Assembly (NCBI GenBank): GCA_938083405.1
Contig: CALKCV010000211.1
Location: 1-10,032 of the forward strand
Reading direction: 5' to 3'
From: an uncultured Microcoleaceae cyanobacterium
GTDB lineage: Bacteria; Cyanobacteriota; Cyanobacteriia; Cyanobacteriales; Microcoleaceae
DNA length: 10,032 nt
Shown here: piece by piece, positions 1 to 4,877 of the stretch
Layout: each line of letters opens with the position of its first letter
How positions within the stretch are numbered: position 1 is the stretch's first letter
Notes under the pieces: model-generated
The model's database searches: none
Told to the model about the DNA's origin: nothing
The model's input: only the letters and a program-made list of their open reading frames with translations
Translations under genes and position numbers: made by a program

Positions 1-672
1 TGCTTTTTTTAGTAAAATATTACTATCTTGAGATAAATTTTTCAGGATTTTAGGTATCGACCTTTCTATTTTCTTTTGCCAAATTGCTAGCTCTTCTGGA
101 TTCTCTATTTTTGTTTCTGTTTCCTCATCTACTACTTCCTCATCTACTACTTCCTCATCCTCATCTACTACTTCCTCATCTTCATCTACTATTTCCTCAT
201 CTACTATTTCATTTTTAAATGGTTGCGGTAAGCCAGAATTTACCTTTACAGGAAACAACTGAGAGGGTTCTATATTGATGCTGTTTGTTTCTGCCCCCCT
301 TTCCTTAGTTTCCAAATTTCTATTTGGCTCCACTTCTTTTGTTAAGTTCAGAATCGATAATAATTTTAATGTCGATGACATTTTCTCTCTTTCTGGCTTC
401 AAGAGTTTTTGCAGCTTTTCTGTAGCTTTTTTCGTTAAAACTCGCATTTCTTGCTGCATTTTTTCTCTGCTCGAAAATGATAATTTAAGAAATGCCTCCG
501 GCTCTTTTTGAGTACATAAATGATAGCTAGCAAGGATTAGCTGCTTGCCCGTTGCTTCTCCCAACGCAGCTAGATAATTTTCGTAAGTTAAATTAAATTC
601 TTCTGCCAAATCGGCGATCGCTTCTTCGATCTGTGCTAGTTCGTTTTCGATCCTTTCAATTGCTCCGACCAT
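1..672 (-). CDS. Hypothetical protein, 3' end beyond window edge
   Basis: An uninterrupted minus-strand frame of 224 codons runs from ATG at 672-670 to base 1 with no stop, so only the N-terminal part is visible. The protein begins MVGAIERIENELAQIEEAI. Residues 1-110 look helical and charged, with a conserved-looking core GKQLILASYHLCTQ at 42-55 and EAFLKLSFSSREKMQQEMR at 59-77. A low-complexity linker (about 111-155) leads to a very acidic stretch at 156-187 made of repeated VVDEE/IVDEDEE units. Near the edge the sequence becomes ordinary again (AIWQKKIERSIPKILKNLSQ), so a second domain probably follows. No signal peptide or membrane segment is seen. A HIP1 site lies inside the gene at 614-621. 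I have the impression of a widespread cyanobacterial family of unknown function, but I cannot name it. The reading frame is well supported; the function is unknown. Confidence 0.8.
   Translation of the reverse strand, partial: MVGAIERIENELAQIEEAIADLAEEFNLTYENYLAALGEATGKQLILASYHLCTQKEPEAFLKLSFSSREKMQQEMRVLTKKATEKLQKLLKPEREKMSSTLKLLSILNLTKEVEPNRNLETKERGAETNSINIEPSQLFPVKVNSGLPQPFKNEIVDEEIVDEDEEVVDEDEEVVDEEVVDEETETKIENPEELAIWQKKIERSIPKILKNLSQDSNILLKKA
121..207. repeat. In-frame 15/21-bp tandem repeat coding for acidic units
   Basis: Five tandem units beginning ttcctcatc occupy this stretch, with lengths 15, 15, 21, 21 and 15 bp (starts 121, 136, 151, 172, 193). All lengths are multiples of three, so the minus-strand frame is kept. 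The units encode VVDEE, VVDEE, VVDEDEE, IVDEDEE and IVDEE in the unknown protein that runs off the left edge. Such a repeat is expected to vary in copy number between strains. Confidence 0.85.
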
Positions 673-939
673 ATCTTACGCGCCCCATCTTACCTAATTA
701 CAATTTAAAATAAAACGTTATTTTTTACTTCTTCTTTCCCTCTTCTCTCCAGCTCCAAAACTAGCCCTTCACCTTCCTAAATAAGGGATATTAATTGTCA
801 TTCAAACCCTAACAGATTAGGAATAACCGCCTTTAATCGGAGGCATCTCAAAAATGTAAACTGCTCGTATATTACTCTTACTTTTACTTTTACTATTAAG
901 AGCTTCATAATAAAAGAAAAAGAGCTATATAAATTACAT
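673..939. other. Non-coding spacer between the edge gene and the first small mobile element
   Basis: No credible gene is seen. The stretch is A+T-rich with pyrimidine-rich runs (about 722-780). It should contain the promoter of the minus-strand gene starting at 672, but no convincing -35/-10 pair stands out. At 839-850 the sequence ggaggcatctca resembles the left end of the small elements that follow, but no matching right end or flanking duplication was found. Confidence 0.5.
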
Positions 940-1203
940 GGGTGCATCTCAATTTTGAAGAAAACCAAGAATTTGACGCTTTCTGTTAGTTGTCAGTTGT
1001 TATGGACTTCCAAAAATTAAAATCTCCAAAAATACAATAGTATTGCTGGGTTGCGTTTCACTTCGGCCCAACCTACGGCTCCATTATTTATTTGGGTACC
1101 CCTTAGTTGTCAGTTGGAACGTTGGACGACTAACAACGTTCCAACGTTCCAACTGACATAGGTCGTTAATTTTTTGGTTTTTTTACTTCGATGAGATGCT
1201 CCC
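940..1203. mobile_element. MITE-like element, copy 1 (264 bp, enlarged)
   Basis: The left end gggtgcatctca (940-951) is mirrored by tgagatgctccc (1192-1203), giving 11 of 12 matching terminal positions. It is flanked by aattacat (932-939) and aattagat (1204-1211), an 8-bp direct repeat with one mismatch, as expected of an aged target-site duplication. There is no open reading frame of note. This copy is longer than the other three (111-117 bp). It contains a duplicated ttagttgtcagttg (986-999 and 1103-1116, exactly 117 bp apart), a strong hairpin (1108-1158), and a gggttgcgtt...cccaacctac segment (about 1047-1076) of a kind common in cyanobacterial spacers. It therefore looks like a unit enlarged by internal duplication or a second insertion. 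No transposase is in the window, so mobilisation in trans is assumed. Confidence 0.7.
1108..1158. repeat. Perfect 18-bp inverted repeat with 15-nt loop
   Basis: Arms tgtcagttggaacgttgg (1108-1125) and ccaacgttccaactgaca (1141-1158) are exact reverse complements around acgactaacaacgtt. The right arm consists of octamer-like units (caacgttc, caactgac) that recur in the two neighbouring elements at 1427-1450 and, less perfectly, at 1279-1308. It lies within element copy 1, about 340 bp beyond the tsf stop. The stem is strong, but no T-run follows it, so I do not call it a terminator. Confidence 0.8.
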
Positions 1204-1241
1204 AATTAGATTCTTGAGATGCTATCCTCTAATCCAAACTA

Positions 1242-1358
1242 GGCTGCATCTAATATTTGCTTAGAGACTTTTTCGGCAAACGTTCCAACTGACAACGTTC
1301 GTTCCAACGCTCCAGGCATCAGTAAGTTATTGGTTTTATTAAAAATTGAGATGCACCC
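1242..1358. mobile_element. MITE-like element, copy 2 (117 bp)
   Basis: The left end ggctgcatctaatatttgc (1242-1260) is a slightly decayed version of the copy 3 left end. The right end is tgagatgcaccc (1347-1358), the exact complement of the copy 1 left end; with preceding bases the match to copy 1 (940-956 against 1342-1358) is a perfect 17-bp inverted repeat. Flanks are ccaaacta (1234-1241) and caaaacta (1359-1366), 7 of 8 identical. The interior shares the aacgttccaactgac block and the ttattggttttatt block with copies 1 and 3. It is non-coding. Confidence 0.72.
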
Positions 1359-1384
1359 CAAAACTATCTTATCGGATTATTTTT

Positions 1385-1495
1385 GGGAGCATCTCATATT
1401 TGCCAAAACCTCATAATTGCAACAAACAACGTTCCAACGTTCCAACTGACTCATAGCGTTAAATTATTGGTTATATTCATTCCCCCGATGCACCC
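1385..1495. mobile_element. MITE-like element, copy 3 (111 bp), against the tsf stop codon
   Basis: The left end gggagcatctca (1385-1396) pairs with gatgcaccc (1487-1495). It is flanked by an exact 8-bp direct repeat ttattttt at 1377-1384 and 1496-1503. The right duplication contains the complement of the tsf TAA stop (1496-1498), so the element entered exactly at the 3' end of tsf without changing the encoded protein. The interior carries aacaacgttccaacgttccaactgac (described here only by position 1427-1450 for its core) and the aaattattggtta block shared with copies 1 and 2. This is the clearest copy, with an intact duplication, and so probably one of the youngest. Confidence 0.8.
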
Positions 1496-2155
1496 TTATT
1501 TTTCTCCCATTTGGGCTGCCACTTCATCAGCAAAATTACTTTCTTCCTTCTCAATACCTTCACCCAAAACAAACCTTACAAAGCGGCGAACTTCAACTTT
1601 TTCTCCTAACTGAGCCATAGCTTCCTTCACCAACTCCGCCACATTCTTATTTTGGTCGCGAACATAAGGCTGTTCCATCAAAGAAAGTTCTTTCAAGCGT
1701 TTTTCTATCCGCCCCTGAACGATCTTTTCCCTTATGTTTTCCGGTTTGCTAGCTAGATCTTCTCTGCCCATCTCAATAGACTTTTCTTTCTCAATATAAT
1801 CGGCTGGAATATCCTCTACCCGAACGTATTCTACCTGGGGGCACGCCGCAATTTGCATCGCAATATTACGCACTAGCTCTTTGAAACCATCATTGCGAGC
1901 CACAAAATCAGTTTGGCAGTTTACTTCTACCAAAACCCCTATTCTACCCCCGGTGTGAATGTAGCTATCCACTAACCCTTCTGCTGCCACCTTATTTTCT
2001 AGTTTCCCACTAGAAATCATATTCTTTTTCCGCAGCCACTCAGCCGCTTTTTCCAGATCGCCCTCATTTTCCTTGAGAGCTTTTTTACAATCCATCATCC
2101 CCGCGCCCGTTTTATCGCGCAATTCTTTAACGCTTTTTGCAGATATGTCCGGCAT
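1496..2155 (-). CDS. tsf: Translation elongation factor Ts (EF-Ts)
   Basis: EF-Ts is the guanine-nucleotide exchange factor that regenerates EF-Tu-GTP during translation in the cytoplasm. At 219 residues it is the short bacterial/plastid-type form. The N-terminal UBA-like domain shows the family signature LRDKTGAGMMDCKKAL (12-27). The second signature EVNCQTDFVARN (77-88) contains the TDFV core that contacts EF-Tu. The C-terminal RFVLGEGIEKEESNFADEV (194-212) is also typical of cyanobacterial EF-Ts. The segment KKNMISSGKLENKVAAEG (43-60) departs from the usual KKG.ASAGKKAGR.AAEG wording. The ATG at 2155-2153 is preceded by an AGGA-like ribosome site at good spacing. It lies downstream of rpsB on the same strand, the usual gene order, but the 289-bp spacer holds a small mobile element. 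Another such element abuts its stop codon. Confidence 0.97.
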   Translation of the reverse strand: MPDISAKSVKELRDKTGAGMMDCKKALKENEGDLEKAAEWLRKKNMISSGKLENKVAAEGLVDSYIHTGGRIGVLVEVNCQTDFVARNDGFKELVRNIAMQIAACPQVEYVRVEDIPADYIEKEKSIEMGREDLASKPENIREKIVQGRIEKRLKELSLMEQPYVRDQNKNVAELVKEAMAQLGEKVEVRRFVRFVLGEGIEKEESNFADEVAAQMGEK

Positions 2156-2221
2156 CTTTCCTAAATTCCTTCTTTGTTTGAATAATACACAGCAAAAAGA
2201 ATTGCTTATGTCAGTTATTAA

Positions 2222-2337
2222 GGTTACATCTCAATTCTGCTAATTTATAATCTCCTACTCATACTCAAAAAAAACGCTATTTTTTAGTATCAGTAATAGT
2301 CAATAATAAAAAGCAATTACATTCTTGAAATGCACCC
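2222..2337. mobile_element. MITE-like element, copy 4 (116 bp), in the rpsB-tsf spacer
   Basis: The left end ggttacatctcaattctgc (2222-2240) and the right end cttgaaatgcaccc (2324-2337) are decayed versions of the same termini. Flanks gttattaa (2214-2221) and gttattag (2338-2345) match at 7 of 8 bases. The length fits copies 2 and 3, but the interior has diverged: the aacgttcc block is absent and only an A+T-rich cgctattttttagtat-type core remains. It is probably the oldest copy. Without it and one duplication, the rpsB-tsf spacer would be about 165 bp. Confidence 0.68.
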
Positions 2338-2444
2338 GTTATTAGCCTTCCAAGAAAGGCGGATTAATCGACGTATTTAGTCGCAGAATAATCCTTGAAT
2401 AAATATGACTAAAACCGCCCTCCAGGGAACGCTTAACTTAATTG

Positions 2445-3272
2445 TTACGACTGCTGGGAGTCTGACGAAGAGTCATCTTCCCCGCTCTCTTTCTCTTGAG
2501 GCTTGAATTCCTCTTGGGCGCCTTCGTCATCTTCGTAGTCTTCGTAGTCTTCGTAGTTGTATTCGTCCAGCGTCTCATCATCTGGCATCTGACCGTGACG
2601 ACCTTCATAGATAGCATCAGCCAATTTCCCTACGATTAGTTTAATCGACCGAATAGCATCATCATTTGCCGGGATCGGAACATCAACCTGAGAAGGATCG
2701 CAGTTAGTGTCTAACAGGGACACGATAGGAATTGCCAGCTTTTGACACTCTAGAACCGCATTATATTCGCGCCGCTGATCTACCAGCACTACCACATCTG
2801 GTATGCGACGCATATTTTTAATGCCGCCCAAATATTTCTGGAGTTTGGCCAGCTCGCGCCTGAGAACCGCCCCTTCTTTTTTAGGCCGAAGAGCTAGAGA
2901 ACCAGTTTCCTCCAAACGCTCTAAATCTTTGAGTCGGTCCACCCTCGTTTTAATAGTGGTCCAGTTAGTAAGCATTCCGCCCAACCACCTTTGGTTAACG
3001 TAATATGCCCCGCACCTTTGAGCTTCAGTAGCGATAATACCTGCAGCTTGACGCTTGGTGCCCACGAAGAGAACTTTTTTTCCTTGTTCGGACAGCGTTC
3101 TCATGTAATCGTAAGCACCTTCCATGAGTTGGGCGGTCTGAACCAGATCGATGATATGAACGCCATTACGCTCGGTATAAATATAGGTATCCATTTTTGG
3201 ATTCCACCGACGGGTTTGATGTCCAAAGTGGACACCTGACTCTAAAAGTTGAGCCAAACTGACAACTGGCAT
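2445..3272 (-). CDS. rpsB: 30S ribosomal protein S2
   Basis: S2 is a structural protein of the small ribosomal subunit that joins late in assembly and helps dock S1. The 275-residue product begins MPVVSLAQLLESGVHFGHQTRRWNPKM-like, matching the first S2 signature (about 11-27), with GTKRQA at 71-76, RWLGGMLTN at 95-103 and the second signature region IPIVSLLDTNCDP at 181-193. The core ends near residue 228. Residues 231-275 form an acidic, low-complexity tail with EDYEDYED and a serine-rich end. Cyanobacterial S2 proteins vary in this tail. The ATG at 3272-3270 follows an AGGAGAT ribosome site about 10 bases upstream. It precedes tsf on the same strand. The 373-bp region upstream contains a structured palindromic element (3537-3627) but no credible gene. 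Confidence 0.97.
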   Translation of the reverse strand: MPVVSLAQLLESGVHFGHQTRRWNPKMDTYIYTERNGVHIIDLVQTAQLMEGAYDYMRTLSEQGKKVLFVGTKRQAAGIIATEAQRCGAYYVNQRWLGGMLTNWTTIKTRVDRLKDLERLEETGSLALRPKKEGAVLRRELAKLQKYLGGIKNMRRIPDVVVLVDQRREYNAVLECQKLAIPIVSLLDTNCDPSQVDVPIPANDDAIRSIKLIVGKLADAIYEGRHGQMPDDETLDEYNYEDYEDYEDDEGAQEEFKPQEKESGEDDSSSDSQQS

Positions 3273-3536
3273 AAGTTTTTCTATCTCCTGATTCGGGTTA
3301 ATCCTCCATCAAGGCATCTTTCTGAAGGGTCGAACCTTCAAACACCCGATCGCCTTGATGTGCGAATTTAGACAACTCTTCCAGCTTACCACAGCCTACT
3401 CTGCTTTTAAACTTCACCCTCGAAATCTTGCTTAAAGAACGAAGCCGACACAAATCAAACAAAAATTCAAGCAACGCCCCGGTCTTTCGCGAAGATAATG
3501 TCCAATTCACAATGCACTCTTAATCAATAATTAATA
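3273..3536. other. Leader/promoter region of rpsB, no gene seen
   Basis: This part of the 373-bp gap upstream of rpsB should contain the rpsB promoter and 5' leader. A 70-codon GTG-started minus-strand frame (3298-3510) fits here, but it has no ribosome site or recognisable motif, and I treat it as chance. Bacterial rpsB leaders can carry an S2-responsive structure (known for other phyla). I cannot identify one here by eye. Confidence 0.4.
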
Positions 3537-3627
3537 GGAGTCGCGCAGCAATAACTTACCTGTTGCTGCTTTGGTGAGTCTAAGGCCCCCGTACCCTAGA
3601 TGGGGAAACTTGTTTTTGCGCGACTCC
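3537..3627. repeat. 91-bp palindromic, three-way-junction-like element
   Basis: The outer arms ggagtcgcgca (3537-3547) and tgcgcgactcc (3617-3627) are perfect 11-bp complements. Inside are gcagcaa/ttgctgc (3545-3551 and 3563-3569, overlapping the end of the outer arm) and a short cccc/gggg hairpin (3586-3590 and 3602-3605). As RNA this could fold as a closed stem with two inner hairpins. The nonamer ataattaat flanks it on both sides (3527-3535 and 3628-3636), one base from the left arm. This could be a target duplication or simply A+T-rich sequence. It lies 18 bp beyond the stop of the upstream unknown gene and about 265 bp before rpsB. Possible roles are a terminator between the two genes, a leader structure, or a small repeat element. 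Confidence 0.6.
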
Positions 3628-3645
3628 ATAATTAATTATTAATTA

Positions 3646-4314
3646 TTAAGACGATATTTGCCCCAAAATTATTCTTAAGCGATCGTAATCGTCCTTAAGC
3701 AGCACGCTCAGATTTCTTCCTGCCCGAACTAACCAAGAGCGATCGTATTTTCTCAGTTGATAAATCTCTCTAATCGCCGTTGCCACCAAAGAATCTACTG
3801 GAGCATTCTTAAGCTCTAATAGCGTTCGTAAAAATTCCAACTTTTCGCTAAATTTAATCACCTCTTCTGGTTTGCACAAATAAACTGATTGATGAATTTG
3901 GGGAGGGCGAGGAGGAATATATTGACAAATAATTTCTTTTTCTACCGTCGAACCGTTTAACCCTCGCTCATAAGATGTAAAACCCACTATCGCCGCTCTA
4001 AATTCAGTTTTTAACATAGCAAAAATTTGAGGTTGTTGCTCCCTTAATTCAGGTAGCGACATCCCCAAAGCTCGCGCTCTATGAACTGAATCTATTGGCG
4101 TTGTCGTCGCATAATAGATCGCTCCATATACTTGATTGCCCGACACTTCATCCATAGCTTTAACCCAGCTTCCAAAAGCTGGCATCGCCGGAAAATTCAG
4201 TTCTTCTGGTTCCAAACATTGAGCCAGAAATTCTGTAGTTGCCGTTTCAATTACTTCCGCTATTTTATCTGGTTCCCGAGCAGAAGCAGGAAATTGAGGT
4301 AAAGGAAGGCGCAT
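3646..4314 (-). CDS. Hypothetical protein, possibly HAS-barrel-like
   Basis: This is a complete 222-residue frame starting MRLPLPQFPASAREPDKIAE; AAGAGG directly precedes the ATG. No signal peptide or membrane segment is visible. Residues 15-120 (VIETATTEFLAQ, PAFGSWVKA, GNQVYGAIYYATTTPIDSVH, FRAAIVGFTSY) read like the small beta-barrel (HAS-barrel) found at the N-terminus of HerA-type ATPases, where a TTEF-like strand and a G.VYG strand recur. No Walker A or B motif follows, so it is not an ATPase itself. A proline-rich QYIPPRPPQIHQ lies at about 129-140. The C-terminal part (about 150-222) is helical and ends WLVRAGRNLSVLLKDDYDRLRIILGQ. I believe close relatives occur across cyanobacteria, but the function is unknown. 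It lies upstream of rpsB on the same strand, separated by a structured palindrome. The gene is certain; the domain suggestion is tentative. Confidence 0.85.
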   Translation of the reverse strand: MRLPLPQFPASAREPDKIAEVIETATTEFLAQCLEPEELNFPAMPAFGSWVKAMDEVSGNQVYGAIYYATTTPIDSVHRARALGMSLPELREQQPQIFAMLKTEFRAAIVGFTSYERGLNGSTVEKEIICQYIPPRPPQIHQSVYLCKPEEVIKFSEKLEFLRTLLELKNAPVDSLVATAIREIYQLRKYDRSWLVRAGRNLSVLLKDDYDRLRIILGQISS

Positions 4315-4399
4315 CCTCTTAATCCATCTTTAACTATCTTTGTTTTTTCTGTAATCTTCTTAATAATTAGCCGTTAGTCGACCCCATATTCTCAGCCAT

Positions 4400-4421
4400 A
4401 AATTGCTATATATAGCAATTT
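4400..4421. repeat. Perfect 22-bp palindrome
   Basis: The sequence aaattgctata followed by tatagcaattt is its own reverse complement. A half-copy, caaattgctatg, follows at about 4432. It lies in the 276-bp spacer between ndhS and the unknown gene, upstream of the latter. A symmetric A+T-rich site near a promoter could be an operator, but similar palindromes are common in cyanobacterial spacers. Confidence 0.7.
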
Positions 4422-4507
4422 TAAATGATGTCAAATTGCTATGTAAAAGTCATATTTAGCCAAAACATGGGAGCAAGTCAGCCAGTGCAAACAGATTTTT
4501 TCTGCCT

Positions 4508-4535
4508 ACTAACAACAGACAACTGACAACTAACA
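4508..4535. repeat. Heptanucleotide tandem repeat (STRR-like), four units
   Basis: Four consecutive heptamers, actaaca, acagaca, actgaca and actaaca, differ by one or two bases each. Short tandem heptamer repeats (STRRs) are a known feature of filamentous cyanobacterial spacers. The same words (ttgtcagttg, its complement) recur in the 940-1160 region. Confidence 0.65.
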
Positions 4536-4550
4536 AAAAGCCATAAAATG

Positions 4551-4581
4551 TTGGTTCGCTTTCATTGGTGACGCGAACCAA
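4551..4581 (-). terminator. Hairpin terminator candidate behind ndhS
   Basis: Arms ttggttcgc (4551-4559) and gcgaaccaa (4573-4581) form a perfect 9-bp stem with a 13-nt loop, extended by an atgtt/aacat pairing past a small bulge. On the minus strand it starts about 10 bp after the ndhS stop and is followed by a T-rich stretch (acattttatggcttttt). This fits an intrinsic terminator for the mrp-ndhS side, though the T-run is interrupted. Confidence 0.55.
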
Positions 4582-4591
4582 AACATCTTTC

Positions 4592-4786
4592 TTATTTCTT
4601 TTGGCGACCTGCCGTAGCATCCACCTCTTCCAATTCCGACAATCGGAACGTTACCAAGTTATCCCAATTTCCCCCTTCAAATAATACCGCAGCTTTGCCA
4701 TCTCCCACTCTCTGAACTTGACCTTGAAAGCCGTAGTAAATATCCCCACCATTTTTTACTTTAACCGCTACACCAGGTAAAATCAT
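4592..4786 (-). CDS. ndhS: NAD(P)H-quinone oxidoreductase subunit S (NdhS)
   Basis: NdhS is a small SH3-like subunit of the cyanobacterial and chloroplast NDH-1 complex on the thylakoid membrane. It contributes to the ferredoxin-binding site used for cyclic electron flow and CO2 uptake. The 64-residue protein matches the family in length and wording: MILPGVAVKVKN at the start, YYGFQGQVQRVGDGKAAVLFEGGNWDNLVTFRLSELE through the SH3-like core, then a short polar tail. The core was formerly catalogued as a domain of unknown function. The ATG at 4786-4784 has only a weak ribosome site. It lies 91 bp downstream of the Mrp-type ATPase gene on the same strand and is followed by a terminator-like hairpin, so it may be the last gene of a short operon. 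Identification rests on memory of the family's sequence and is fairly firm. Confidence 0.83.
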   Translation of the reverse strand: MILPGVAVKVKNGGDIYYGFQGQVQRVGDGKAAVLFEGGNWDNLVTFRLSELEEVDATAGRQKK

Positions 4787-4877
4787 AATGCTTAAATTTT
4801 TTCTTGTTTTTAGTTTACTAATCCTTAAAATTGAAAACTAAAATTAACCTAAAAATTCAAGGTCAATTTAGCTTCTC

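Noticed and set aside
275..511. A plus-strand frame opposite the left-edge gene.
   Set aside because: The minus-strand frame is open for 224 codons with protein-like sequence and a HIP1 site. The plus-strand product is a low-complexity F/S/L-rich shadow.
839..939. A further possible copy of the small element, with left end ggaggcatctca.
   Set aside because: No matching right end or 8-bp flanking repeat could be found; it may be a solo end or coincidence.
1108..1460. CRISPR-like appearance of the recurring gttccaacgttccaactgac words.
   Set aside because: Spacing is irregular, copies differ in length and orientation, and they sit inside transposed units with their own ends. No cas genes are present.
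3298..3510. A 70-codon GTG-started minus-strand frame just upstream of rpsB.
   Set aside because: It has no ribosome site, no recognisable motif and a random-looking composition. It fits better as the rpsB leader/promoter region.
3537..3627. tRNA gene, suggested by a ggagtcg/cgactcc 7-bp closing stem.
   Set aside because: There is no T-arm with a TTC loop before the 3' strand, no anticodon arm and no CCA or discriminator context.
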